From Arthrobacter sp. Leaf69 (lineage in GTDB: Bacteria; Actinomycetota; Actinomycetes; Actinomycetales; Micrococcaceae), in contig NZ_LMLR01000001.1 of NCBI RefSeq assembly GCF_001422645.1, positions 622,325 to 686,324 on the forward strand: 64,000 nt of DNA. The letters are read 5' to 3'. The notes beneath the pieces were generated by a model. The model did no database searches, was not told where the DNA came from, and worked only from the letters and a program-made list of their open reading frames with translations. The position numbers were made by a program, and so were the translations under genes. The first letter of the stretch is position 1; each line of letters starts with the position of its first letter. This document shows positions 27,401 through 35,371 of the stretch, in pieces.

Positions 27401-27956
27401 GGACGACGCCGGCTCCGTTGTTGCCCGGCTGCGGCGTCCGGTGCCGCGGGAACCGGGGATGTCCGCCCGGAAAGGGACGGCCTTCCACGCCTGGGTGGAA
27501 GAGTACTTCGGCGCCGCCGGCATGCTGGACCTCGGCGACGCGGCGGGCTCCGACGACTACATTGACGAAGCCTACGGCCTGGACACCATGGTGGAGACCT
27601 TCCGGCAGTCCGAGTGGGCCAACCGTGCGCCGGCCCACGTCGAGGTGCCGGTGGAGACCCGGATCGGTGACGTGGTGGTCCGCGGCCGGATCGACGCCGT
27701 CTTCCGCGATGCCGACGGCGGCTGGGACCTGGTGGACTGGAAGACCGGCCGCCGTCCGTCGGCGGCCCAGCTGAAGACCAAGGCGGTCCAGCTGGCCGTC
27801 TACCGGCTGGCCTGGGCCCGGTTGAAGGACGTCCCCATCGATCAGGTCCGGGCGGCGTTCTACTACGTGGCTGACAACCAGGTGGTCCGGCCGCACGACT
27901 TGGGCTCAGCGGAGCGGCTCGAGCAGATCGTGGCCGCGGCCCTGGGAAAGGGCTAG
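24438..27956 (+). CDS. adnB: ATP-dependent helicase-nuclease subunit, AdnB-like
   Basis: The 1172-residue UvrD/RecB protein has canonical helicase motifs: Walker A GAGSGKTAT (about 58), VTFTRKAAGELATRI, motif II LLDEFQDTSHAQ, GDPNQSIYGFRGA, TVHASKGLEWDVVFVPG and the motif VI region RLAYVAYTRAKH. The C-terminal PD-(D/E)XK nuclease shows GRIDAVFRDADGGWDLVDWKTGRR near 1085. It should supply the working motor for double-strand-break end processing with the preceding subunit. The ATG overlaps the adnA stop (ATGA). Its own stop overlaps the stop of the convergent phosphotransferase gene. Confidence 0.9.
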   Translation: MSAEPTLPGGVSAAVPAALPAARFTPEELSAMLGEKNSPTAEQSHIISSPLSPRLVIAGAGSGKTATMADRVVWLVANGWVRPEEVLGVTFTRKAAGELATRIRAKLAALQRIAAADTQNQVFPAGLLSTDALEPKVSTYHSYASGIVSDYGLRLGVERDVVLLGGAQSFQLASEVVEAFDGEYEHFRSAKSTLVKAVIQLAGECAEHLQDPSGVRGWLLDRVAEFESLPYVATAKKNPSQAAAELSGMLRTRASVADMVGRYTDAKRARGALDFGDLVALAARVANEIPVAAETERQKYKVVLLDEFQDTSHAQLVLFSRLFGDGHAVTAVGDPNQSIYGFRGASAGQLFHFVREFPVRLPDLGTAGDGDADAGNTARFAVAPTSYLTTAWRNGRNILAAANAISAPLSQAAAQTGPAGERDTAGSVEVPPLQPSPAAVQGRVVMGRFGTDEDEAAAIAGDVLKFRVTDFHGSAAEPEPPAMAVLCRRRAQMECIRREFEVRGIPYEIVGLGGLLDTPEIVDLVATLRVLADPGRSDSLMRLLAGARWRLGAADLMALRDWSSFLARRRGRPGTMDDDADDGGAEAPVIEGDLTDAASLVEALDWLPREGWTSAHGRQLSPEGLERLHRLSAELRQLRGYMGDDLTTLLGEVERAMLLDIEVAARPGISIHQARRNLDAFQDAAAGFLYTSQRVDVLAFLAWLEAAAAEENGLDAAAPEVNHEAVQLLTVHASKGLEWDVVFVPGLNAGAFPSSRDSRWSSGSAALPWPLRGDRADLPQWDVEHPDQKGWLDAEKEFKSAVQVHGEAEERRLAYVAYTRAKHVLWVSSAAWVGSRAGMAGMSPFLAELEVLAADATASIHPLSVSEESLPAESPLTSELEVAGWPYDPLEGPTDPRTGARMRLVPGRRAAMQSAADRVLDSLDSGVLLDAVASAGGTEPGRRHPLRGPAGGWALEAATLLERRSRRTLVQDVHLPGHISASTLVDLEDDAGSVVARLRRPVPREPGMSARKGTAFHAWVEEYFGAAGMLDLGDAAGSDDYIDEAYGLDTMVETFRQSEWANRAPAHVEVPVETRIGDVVVRGRIDAVFRDADGGWDLVDWKTGRRPSAAQLKTKAVQLAVYRLAWARLKDVPIDQVRAAFYYVADNQVVRPHDLGSAERLEQIVAAALGKG

Positions 27957-29413
27957 CGGGACTTCGCCTCGACCACCGTGAGAGCGGTGGTCGACGTGTC
28001 CTCAGCGTCCGTCGGGGCCGTGCCGTCCGCCGAGGACGCTGCCTCGGCATGGACTGCGCCGTCTGCTTGGAGTGCGCTGTCTGCTTGGACTGGGCCGTCT
28101 GCTGGGGCAGGGCTGTCTTCCTGAACTGCACTGTTTTCCGGAACAGCGCTGCTCGCCTGGACTGCACTGTTTTCCTGGACAACGGCGATGGATTGGGTCG
28201 AGGTGTCCTCGGCACTGTCCCTGGAAACGCCGTCGTTGGAGGCGCCGTCGGCGGCTGCCGGTTCGATGACGGGGATCGGCGTCACCTGCACGGCAGGCAT
28301 CGCGCTGCTGGTGGGAACTGCGGCAAGTCCGGAGACCGCATCCGGGGCCAGCAGAGTGACCTTGCTGACGGCCGGGACCGGCGTGCTGTCCGGTGCCTTA
28401 TCCGGCGCACTGTGTGGATCGTTGTCCCGGGACGGGGTCCCGCCAAGATCCGGGGCAGGTGCAGGCTGGGGGAGAGGTTCTACGCTGATTGGCTGCCCGC
28501 CGTGTTCCGCGACGTCCTCGGCGAGCACGGTGAGCATGGATTCGGCTTCGTCGATCATCTCCTGGTTCCCGGCGGCGAGGCCCTTGACGAGGTACTGCGC
28601 CAGGGCGAATTCGGCCGAGAGCGCCGCACGCCGCAGCAGGTGGGCGTCGGGCACGTCGCGCCGGGAGGAGGTGTAGTGCCCCAGCACGGCATCCACAAAG
28701 TCCTGGTCGTTGGACGCAACGAGCCAGGCCATGTCGTCGGCAGGGTCGCCGATACGCAGATCGGTCCAGCCGGTCACGGCCGTGACACGCTCGCCTTCGA
28801 CCAGCAGGTTGTCCTCGTGGAGATCCCCGTGGACCACACAGGGGTTGAAACGCCACAGGGAGACGTCCTCAAGCGCGTGTTCCCAGCGGCGGAGCAGCAA
28901 CGGCGGAATCTTGCCGGTGGTCGCGGCCTGATCCAGTTCGTTGAGGCGGCGCTGGCGGAACTCGTTGGGCGTGTAGCTGGGCAGATCGGCGTTGCTCACC
29001 AGCGAGTGGGGCAAGTCGTGGATGGCGGCGAGGGCCGCGCCGATCTCGCGGGCAACGGCGGGGGATGCGGCGCCGAGGTCCTCGACGGACCGGGTGGAGC
29101 CGGCCAGGTGGGAGTACACAAACGTGCTCAGCGGTCCCTGCCGTACGGTGCCTGCAACGGTGGGCATGAGGAACGGGAGCTCGGCCCGGATACCGGGGAC
29201 GAACGCCCGCAGCACCAGGAATTCCGTTTCCAGCCGGGCGCTGGCCTCGGCGTGGCGCGGCGAGCGGACTCGCCAGCGCTTGCCCTCGGAGTCCAGGAGG
29301 AGGGCCGAGTCGAAGTCTGCCGGATCGTCGGGCGCAGAGCTAACGGCGGTCGGGGTCAGTCCGGGGACTGCCGCGGTTGCCACAGCTGCCAGTTCGATTG
29401 GTTTTCTTCTCAC
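27953..29413 (-). CDS. Phosphotransferase (APH/macrolide-kinase fold) with repeat tail
   Basis: Residues about 1-300 of this 486-residue protein form an aminoglycoside/macrolide phosphotransferase fold with catalytic loop VVHGDLHEDNLL. The following metal-binding position, normally Asp in an IDW-type motif, reads VTGWTDLRIGDPADD, so Gly replaces the usual Asp. Residues about 305-486 are low complexity and include eight hexapeptide repeats such as AVQENS and AVQASS. The GTG at 29413 is preceded by TACCGT at 6 bases, which fixes the start. A phosphotransferase of this family sits by AdnAB and NudC in other actinobacteria as far as I recall. Resistance activity should not be assumed. Confidence 0.8.
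   Translation of the reverse strand: MRRKPIELAAVATAAVPGLTPTAVSSAPDDPADFDSALLLDSEGKRWRVRSPRHAEASARLETEFLVLRAFVPGIRAELPFLMPTVAGTVRQGPLSTFVYSHLAGSTRSVEDLGAASPAVAREIGAALAAIHDLPHSLVSNADLPSYTPNEFRQRRLNELDQAATTGKIPPLLLRRWEHALEDVSLWRFNPCVVHGDLHEDNLLVEGERVTAVTGWTDLRIGDPADDMAWLVASNDQDFVDAVLGHYTSSRRDVPDAHLLRRAALSAEFALAQYLVKGLAAGNQEMIDEAESMLTVLAEDVAEHGGQPISVEPLPQPAPAPDLGGTPSRDNDPHSAPDKAPDSTPVPAVSKVTLLAPDAVSGLAAVPTSSAMPAVQVTPIPVIEPAAADGASNDGVSRDSAEDTSTQSIAVVQENSAVQASSAVPENSAVQEDSPAPADGPVQADSALQADGAVHAEAASSADGTAPTDAEDTSTTALTVVEAKSR
28040..28183 (-). repeat. Eight-copy 18-bp (hexapeptide) tandem repeat in the phosphotransferase tail
   Basis: The minus strand encodes eight consecutive six-residue units: VVQENS, AVQASS, AVPENS, AVQEDS, PAPADG, PVQADS, ALQADG, AVHAEA. 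Copies have diverged by point changes, so expansion is not recent, but the phase is kept. Confidence 0.85.
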
Positions 29414-29419
29414 TCTTCC

Positions 29420-29425
29420 ACGGTA
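29420..29425 (-). promoter_or_regulatory. -10 box (TACCGT) of the phosphotransferase gene
   Basis: On the minus strand TACCGT ends 6 bases before the GTG at 29413. This is the best support for that start. Confidence 0.45.
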
Positions 29426-29591
29426 GATTGAGCGGCGCCCAAGACTGCGATGCACCACGGCGAGTCTGAAAGATCGGGAATAAATTGCGCCCCGGGCGGT
29501 GCCCGCCGCAGGGGCCCGGGACGAGGGTGCCCGCGCGCGTGCGGATGCCCACATACGCCGGGGAAAAATGTCATTTGTCAGCGCGAGTCAG

Positions 29592-29597
29592 TACGGT
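29592..29597 (+). promoter_or_regulatory. -10 box (TACGGT) of nudC
   Basis: TACGGT ends 6 bases before the ATG at 29604 and favours it over the in-frame ATG at 29568. It is nearly the same hexamer as on the divergent gene. Confidence 0.45.
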
Positions 29598-29603
29598 GGG
29601 TAC

Positions 29604-30671
29604 ATGAGTCTTGCGGAGTCACCGGCACCCAACAGTCAGGCCCCGTCGGGCACGTCAGTCTCCCCGGCCGCAGGCCCGGCCGCCAACCATCTCCTGGACA
29701 CGGTCCTTCCGGTGCGCCCGGCGCTGATTGACCGCGGCTCCTCCGCCCGTCTCAGGCCCGGGATGCTCGAGGAGCTCCTGCACTCGGGCGCCGCGCGGGC
29801 CATGGTGCTGTCCGGCCGCCAGGCCCTGATCAACGGCAGCAGCCTGGTCCTGCTGGACGCCGCCGAACTGGCCCGGCACCTGCAGGACACTCCCTATGCA
29901 CCGGAACAGCTGATCTACCTGGGCTCAGCCATGCCCGGCTCGGACCTGGCGGCGGGCACCGAACTGGTCCTGTTCCTTCTGCCGCAGCAGTTCGAGGTCC
30001 AAGCCGAGGAATTCGAAGCCCACATCGCCGGCATCCCCGATGGCGCGCAGTGGGCGGGCTTCCGTGATGTCGCTGCCACGCTGAACCCCACGGATACCGC
30101 CATCTTTGTTGAAGCCAGCGCCATCGCCAACTGGCACGCCACCCACACCCACTGTCCGCGCTGCGGGACAGCCACCGTGCCGGAGGCCGGAGGATGGGTC
30201 CGCCGCTGCCCCTCGGACGGCTCCGAGCATTACCCCCGCACCGATCCCGCCATCATTGTCACGGTCGTCGGTGCCGACGGCCGGCTGTTGCTCGGCGGCG
30301 GCGGCCCGCTCGACGCCCGGAATTATTCCACCCTCGCCGGCTTCGTCGAACCGGGGGAGTCGCTGGAACAAGCCGTGGTCCGGGAAATCGGCGAGGAAGT
30401 CGGCGTGCGCGTCACCGCCTGCCAGTACCTCGGTTCCCAGTCGTGGCCCTTTCCGGCCTCCCTGATGCTCGGCTTCACGGCCACCACCGCGGACACCGAT
30501 GCCACGCCCGACGGCGTCGAAGTCACCCGGGCACGCTGGTTCAGCCGGAGCGAACTGCAGGAGGCGGTGCTCAGCGGCGAAATCGTCATCTCCAGCAGAC
30601 TGTCTATTGCGCGGTCCCTGATTGAGCACTGGTACGGCGGCGTCATCCACGACCGCCCGGACAACCCGTGA
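29604..30671 (+). CDS. nudC: NAD(+) diphosphatase NudC (Nudix)
   Basis: NudC hydrolyses NAD(H) to NMN(H) and AMP and can remove NAD caps from RNA 5' ends. The 355-residue protein has the zinc-ribbon HCPRCG then RRCPSDGSEHYPR, a Nudix box from GFVEPGESLEQAV to REIGEEVGV, and SQSWPFPAS, the NudC-specific signature downstream of the Nudix box. The N-terminal domain is the variable NADH-pyrophosphatase-like domain. The same order, AdnAB - kinase-fold protein - NudC - UvrD2, resembles the mycobacterial Rv3202c-Rv3198c region. A GTG-started uvrD2 follows 93 bases later. Confidence 0.93.
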   Translation: MSLAESPAPNSQAPSGTSVSPAAGPAANHLLDTVLPVRPALIDRGSSARLRPGMLEELLHSGAARAMVLSGRQALINGSSLVLLDAAELARHLQDTPYAPEQLIYLGSAMPGSDLAAGTELVLFLLPQQFEVQAEEFEAHIAGIPDGAQWAGFRDVAATLNPTDTAIFVEASAIANWHATHTHCPRCGTATVPEAGGWVRRCPSDGSEHYPRTDPAIIVTVVGADGRLLLGGGGPLDARNYSTLAGFVEPGESLEQAVVREIGEEVGVRVTACQYLGSQSWPFPASLMLGFTATTADTDATPDGVEVTRARWFSRSELQEAVLSGEIVISSRLSIARSLIEHWYGGVIHDRPDNP

Positions 30672-30764
30672 AGCGATCGTGACACCAGACAACGGCACCT
30701 CCGGCCCCCGGGTCCACCACCGCGGCGCCTCCACCGGAAACCCTCGAACGGCTGAGCAGCAACA

Positions 30765-32963
30765 GTGAACACAGATATCTTCCAGTCCAGCGATTTCCCG
30801 CCCGGCACCTCCGGCGGGGGTGTGCCGGACACGGAGCCCTTGGCTCCGGACAACCGCTCCCTCGAAGAGCGCATCCTCGGCGGCCTCGACGCCGAACAGC
30901 GCGAAGTTGCCAGCACCCTGCAGGGACCCATGTGCGTCCTTGCCGGCGCCGGCACTGGCAAGACACGGGCCATCACGCACCGGATCGCCTACGGGGTGCA
31001 CTCCGGTGTCTACAGCCCGCAACGGCTCCTGGCCGTCACGTTCACCGCACGGGCCGCGGCCGAAATGCGCAGCCGGCTCCGCGACCTCGGCGTCGGCAAT
31101 GTCCAGGCGCGCACGTTCCACGCCGCCGCACTGCGTCAGCTCCAGTTCTTCTGGCCCCAGGCCGTCGGGGGAGTCCTGCCCAACCTCCTGGACCACAAGG
31201 CACAGATGATCGCCGAAGCTGCCCGGCGCCTGCGCCTGAGCACGGACCGCGCCTCGATCCGGGATCTGGCGTCCGAAATCGAATGGGCCAAGGTTTCCAT
31301 GCTGACGCCCGCCAACTACCTGGAAAAGGCCCAGGGCCGCGGCACCCCGGGCGGCTTCGACCTGACCGCCGTCGCCCGGGTGTTCCAGTCCTACGAGGAC
31401 GTCAAGACCGACCGGAACGTCATCGACTTCGAGGACGTGCTGCTGATCACCGTGGGTATCCTGCAGGAGGACCCGAAGGTCGCCGCCACCGTCCGCGAGC
31501 AGTACCGCCACTTCGTCGTCGATGAGTACCAGGACGTTTCGCCGCTCCAGCAGCGGCTGCTGGAACTGTGGCTCGGCGGCCGCGACGAGCTCTGCGTCGT
31601 CGGCGACGCCAGCCAGACCATTTACTCCTTCACCGGTGCCTCGCCGAAGCACCTGCTCGGCTTCAAAGCCCAGTACCCCGAAGCCACCGTGGTGAAGCTG
31701 ATCCGCGACTACCGCTCCACGCCGCAGGTGGTGAGGCTGGCCAACGAGCTGCTGGCCGGCCGGCGCAGCGGGGGCCCGGTCGCCGACGCCGCCTGGGCCA
31801 CACCCCTGCAGCTCGTGGCGCAGCGCCCGACCGGCCCGGTGCCGCAGTTCACCGAATGCTCCGACGACGAGGCCGAAGCCGCCACCGTGGCGGTCAAGGT
31901 GCGTGAGCTCCTCGACGCCGGCACCCCGGCCAGCCAGATCGCCGTGCTGTTCCGCACCAACGGCCAGTCCGAAGCCTACGAACAAGCGCTGGCCTCTGCG
32001 GGGATCGGGTACCAGCTGCGCGGCGGGGAACGGTTCTTTGCCCGAAAGGAAGTCCGCGACGCCATCCTGCAACTGCGGGCCGCCACCCGGGCCGTCGCCG
32101 AAACCTCCAGCCCCGAGCCGCTGGGCCAGCTGGTCCGCGACATCGTCGCCTCGCTCGGCTACACGGACGCCGCCCCGCACAGCGGCGGAGCCCTCCGGGA
32201 ACGCTGGGAATCCCTCGCGGCCCTCGTCGCGCTGGCCGACGAACTCGTGATTAGCCGCGGCGGGCAGTTCAGCCTCTCGGACTTCGTCAACGAACTCCAG
32301 GAACGCTCCCTCGCGCAGCACGCCCCGACCGTCCAGGGCGTCACCCTCGCATCGCTGCACGCCGCCAAGGGCCTCGAATGGGATGCCGTGTTCCTCGTGG
32401 GGCTCAGCGAGGGCCTCATGCCGATCTCCTTTGCAGACAGCCCGGAGTCAGTCGATGAGGAACGCCGCCTGTTGTACGTCGGGATTACCCGGGCCAGGGA
32501 GCACCTTTTCCTGTCCTGGTCCACCGCGCGCACCCCGGGCGGGCGCGCCAACAGGAAGCCCTCGCGTTTCCTGGACGGGCTGCGCCCAGATTCGGTGGCC
32601 AGCTCCTCGGCCCGCGGCAAGGGACCGGCGCCTCGCCGCAAGGCCGCGGTACCGGCAACCTGCCGGGTCTGCGGCACCATGCTCTCCTCCGGCGCCGAAC
32701 GCAAGGTGGGCCGCTGCAACCAGTGCCCGCCCAGCTACGAGGAGCAGACCTTCGACGCGCTCCGGCAATGGCGCAAGGACGCAGCGCTCGACGCCGACGT
32801 CCCCGCCTTTGTGGTCTTCACCGACGCCACGCTGACCGCCATTGCCGAAGCCCGGCCCGACTCCCTCGAACAACTCGCCAAACTGCCGGGTGTGGGACCG
32901 TCCAAGCTGGAGAAATACGGCGAAGCAGTCCTGGCAGTCCTGGCCGAAAGCACCACGCTCTGA
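30765..32963 (+). CDS. uvrD2: ATP-dependent DNA helicase UvrD2 with tetracysteine motif and HRDC domain
   Basis: The 732-residue SF1 helicase has Walker A AGAGTGKTRAI (about 60-70), motif II VVDEYQDVSPLQQ, GDASQTIYSFTGA, SLHAAKGLEWDAVFLVGL and RLLYVGITRAREH. Then come a four-cysteine element (CRVCG then CNQC, about 632-653) and a C-terminal HRDC domain (about 661-732, with LAKLPGVGPSKLEKYG). This architecture defines actinobacterial UvrD2, which is a 3'-5' helicase and essential in mycobacteria. Start is the GTG at 30765; no strong ribosome-binding site is seen. Its stop overlaps the next ATG (TGATG). Confidence 0.93.
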   Translation: MNTDIFQSSDFPPGTSGGGVPDTEPLAPDNRSLEERILGGLDAEQREVASTLQGPMCVLAGAGTGKTRAITHRIAYGVHSGVYSPQRLLAVTFTARAAAEMRSRLRDLGVGNVQARTFHAAALRQLQFFWPQAVGGVLPNLLDHKAQMIAEAARRLRLSTDRASIRDLASEIEWAKVSMLTPANYLEKAQGRGTPGGFDLTAVARVFQSYEDVKTDRNVIDFEDVLLITVGILQEDPKVAATVREQYRHFVVDEYQDVSPLQQRLLELWLGGRDELCVVGDASQTIYSFTGASPKHLLGFKAQYPEATVVKLIRDYRSTPQVVRLANELLAGRRSGGPVADAAWATPLQLVAQRPTGPVPQFTECSDDEAEAATVAVKVRELLDAGTPASQIAVLFRTNGQSEAYEQALASAGIGYQLRGGERFFARKEVRDAILQLRAATRAVAETSSPEPLGQLVRDIVASLGYTDAAPHSGGALRERWESLAALVALADELVISRGGQFSLSDFVNELQERSLAQHAPTVQGVTLASLHAAKGLEWDAVFLVGLSEGLMPISFADSPESVDEERRLLYVGITRAREHLFLSWSTARTPGGRANRKPSRFLDGLRPDSVASSSARGKGPAPRRKAAVPATCRVCGTMLSSGAERKVGRCNQCPPSYEEQTFDALRQWRKDAALDADVPAFVVFTDATLTAIAEARPDSLEQLAKLPGVGPSKLEKYGEAVLAVLAESTTL

Positions 32964-33604
32964 TGGCCGGCGGCAGCACCACCCGTTCCGCCACCCCCGC
33001 GGCCACGCCGCTGACCACCGCCGACGGCGCCCCCGTGGAAGTCCGCCGCTCCGCCCGCCGCCGGCGGACGGTGGCTGCGTTCTGGGAGAACGGCACGGCT
33101 GTGGTCGCCATTCCGGCGTCCTTCAGCCGCGCCCAGGAACGGGAATGGGTGCACCGGATGCTTGAGAAGCTTCGGCTCCAGGGGGAGCGGGGGACCCGCG
33201 GCGCGGGACGGCGCCGGCCGCGCAACGACGCCGACCTGGCGGCACACGCCGCCGAGCTCTCCGCCAAGTACTTCGGCGGCCGCGCCGTGCCGTCCTCGGT
33301 CCGCTGGGTGGGCAACCAGAACTCGCGCTGGGGGTCCGCGACGCCGTCGGACGGCACCATCAGGCTGTCCGACAAGCTTCAGCCCATGCCGCAATGGGTC
33401 ATCGACTATGTGCTCCTCCACGAGCTGGCACACCTGCTGGTGGCCGGGCACAACGCCGCGTTCTGGCGGCTGCTCGAGGCCTACCCGGACACGGCCCGGG
33501 CCAAGGCCTTCCTCGAAGGGGTTTCCTTCGCCACGTCCCGCGGCCTCACGCCGGCGGGCGACGACGACGTCGACGTGGACAGCGAAAGCCCCGGCTGGAA
33601 CTGA
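32963..33604 (+). CDS. YgjP-type (M48-like) zinc metallopeptidase
   Basis: The 213-residue protein has the YgjP/WLM-like pattern: SVRWVGNQNSRWGSATPSDGTIRLSDKLQPMP, then the zinc motif HELAHLLVAGHNAAFW (about 152-167) and a downstream aromatic-rich segment. These are soluble HExxH-type peptidases of unknown physiological substrate. The ATG overlaps the uvrD2 stop, so expression is tied to the helicase. The first 30 and last 20 residues are low complexity. A terminator stem begins within the last codons. Confidence 0.85.
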   Translation: MAGGSTTRSATPAATPLTTADGAPVEVRRSARRRRTVAAFWENGTAVVAIPASFSRAQEREWVHRMLEKLRLQGERGTRGAGRRRPRNDADLAAHAAELSAKYFGGRAVPSSVRWVGNQNSRWGSATPSDGTIRLSDKLQPMPQWVIDYVLLHELAHLLVAGHNAAFWRLLEAYPDTARAKAFLEGVSFATSRGLTPAGDDDVDVDSESPGWN

Positions 33605-33622
33605 CGTTCCGGCCGGGGCTTT
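33586..33622. terminator. Terminator between the convergent metallopeptidase genes
   Basis: AAGCCCCGGC-T-GGAAC and GTTCC-G-GCCGGGGCTT form a 15-16 bp stem with a TGAC loop and a following TTT. The stop codon of the upstream gene lies within the loop. It probably serves both strands. Confidence 0.8.
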
Positions 33623-33635
33623 TCCTGCTCAACAG

Positions 33636-35135
33636 CTAGGCTTTCGGGCCCTCGCCTTCGCCCTCGCCCTCGCCGGAAGCGTCATCCGTTCCCGGTTCAC
33701 CGTCTTGTTCGTCGTGTTCCGCTTGTTCAGCCTGGTGTGTTTCGCCAGGCTCCGCGGTGTCGTCCCCGGCAGTCTCCGCATCCTCCGGCACGTCGAATCC
33801 GCCACTCAGCAGCTTCTGCAGCGCATCGTCAACTTCGGAGTCGCTGGCCTCGGCCAGTTTCCGGCGTTCGCTGAACCCCTTCGGGTCCTCCAGATCTTCG
33901 GCGGTCGGCAGCAGATCAGGGTGCTGCCAGATAGCGTCGCGGCCATCAACACCGCGTTCGACCTTGAGTGAGGCCCACAGGGCGGCGGCCTCCCGCAGCC
34001 GCCGCGGCCGCAGCTCCAGTCCCACAAGGGAGGAGAAAGCGTGTTCGGCCGGTCCGCCGGTGGCGCGGCGGCGGCGCACCGTCTCGCGCAGGGCCGCAGC
34101 CGAGGGCAGCATCTTTTCGGTGGCGGCCCAGCTCAGTTCATCGACCCAGCCCTCCACAAGTGCCAGAGCGGTTTCAAGCTTCTCAAGCGCCTGATCCTGG
34201 GCGGGCGTGCGCTGCGGCATGAAGACACCCTGCGACAAGGCCTCCTGGATGCCCTCAGGGTTGCTCGGATCCAGTTCGCGGGCGAGCTCCTCGATCTTCG
34301 ACGTGTCGATATGGATGCCGCGGGCATACGCTTCGATCGCGCCGAGGAGGTGCCCCCGCAGCCAGGGAACCTGGACGAACAGCCGGGCGTGCGCTGCTTC
34401 CCGGACGGCCAGGAACAGCCGGATGTCGTTCTCCGGCAGGCTGAGGCCTTCGCCGAACTTGGCCACGTTGGAGGGCAGCAGCGCCATTTCGAGGTCGGCG
34501 AGCGGGACGCCGATATCGGTGGAACTGACCACCTCTGCCGACAACGCGCCGATGGCCTGGCCCAGCTGCATGCCGAAGATCGCGCCTCCCATGTTCTGCA
34601 GCATCGACGAGGCTCCGCCCATCATGGACTTCATCTCTTCGGGCATCTGCTCGGTCATGGCGGCGGACAGCGCATTGGCGATGCTGTTGGCCACGGGCTC
34701 GGTCAGGCGCTTCCAGGTGCCGAGCGTTTCTTCAACCCACTCGGCCCGGGACCAGGCCCGGCCGATCAGACCGGTGGCCGGCAGGCCAGTGACCTGGTCA
34801 AGCCACAGTTCGGCGAGCCTGAGGGCCTCATCCACTTCGCGGGACTGCTGCGCCGTGACGGACGGGTCCGAGCCGCTCGCGGCCACGCGCCGGGCGTTCT
34901 CGTGCGCCAGTTGCCAGTTGACGGGACCCTCTGAAGGGGCGCTCATCATAGCCTGCACCTGGGAGAACATCTGGGCGAGGAGGTTCGGGTCATCCGGAAG
35001 CCCCGCGGCCTTCGCCAGTTCCGCAGGGTCAATGTTTCCCATACCCTGGCCGCCCATCAGGTTCTTCAACATTTCCGCCAGCGGATCCTTGGGTTCCTCG
35101 TCGCCATTGGACGGATTAAGTGGGTTGGAGGTCAT
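33636..35135 (-). CDS. DUF2342-type zinc-dependent metalloprotease-like hydrolase
   Basis: The 499-residue protein belongs to the actinobacterial zincin-2 family related to mycobacterial Rv3195, sometimes labelled coenzyme F420 biosynthesis-associated. The zinc-site region is LAVREAAHARLFVQVPWL, a variant of HExxH in which the first His is lost and EAAHAR remains. LLPSNVAKFGEGLSLPENDIRLF and the C-terminal KVERGVDGRDAIWQHPDLLPT are other family segments. The last 70 residues are very acidic. No signal peptide or membrane helix is seen. It is divergent from the PDZ protease, as in mycobacteria. Proteolytic activity is not established from the sequence. Confidence 0.82.
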   Translation of the reverse strand: MTSNPLNPSNGDEEPKDPLAEMLKNLMGGQGMGNIDPAELAKAAGLPDDPNLLAQMFSQVQAMMSAPSEGPVNWQLAHENARRVAASGSDPSVTAQQSREVDEALRLAELWLDQVTGLPATGLIGRAWSRAEWVEETLGTWKRLTEPVANSIANALSAAMTEQMPEEMKSMMGGASSMLQNMGGAIFGMQLGQAIGALSAEVVSSTDIGVPLADLEMALLPSNVAKFGEGLSLPENDIRLFLAVREAAHARLFVQVPWLRGHLLGAIEAYARGIHIDTSKIEELARELDPSNPEGIQEALSQGVFMPQRTPAQDQALEKLETALALVEGWVDELSWAATEKMLPSAAALRETVRRRRATGGPAEHAFSSLVGLELRPRRLREAAALWASLKVERGVDGRDAIWQHPDLLPTAEDLEDPKGFSERRKLAEASDSEVDDALQKLLSGGFDVPEDAETAGDDTAEPGETHQAEQAEHDEQDGEPGTDDASGEGEGEGEGPKA

Positions 35136-35371
35136 GATCCCGCCGATCGTCGGTGTGGCTACTTCTCACGTTCACGGTACCCCGCTGCCAGCGGGCTGTC
35201 TGCTGAAACCCGGCCACGTTCGCTGTCGGCAAAGAGCCCGGCGGGGAGGGGAGCGCGTAGTGTTAGAGACTGGAATATTTGCAGGCGGCAGCCGCGGCGA
35301 AAGCGGCGGAGGCGGTGCGCTGACCAGTGGGTCCGCAGGGTCCCCGGGCGCCGGCACGGAGAGGTCCTTCA

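Noticed and set aside
24621..27896. A 1091-codon open frame on the minus strand
   Set aside because: It lies wholly antisense to adnB, shows no domain motif and has the composition expected of a GC-rich shadow frame.
28040..28183. CRISPR-like array
   Set aside because: The repeats are 18-bp coding units in frame within a protein tail, with no spacers and no cas genes.
27953..29413. Antibiotic (macrolide) resistance gene
   Set aside because: The fold is right, but the metal-binding Asp is replaced and the gene sits in a core syntenic block, so resistance is not supported.
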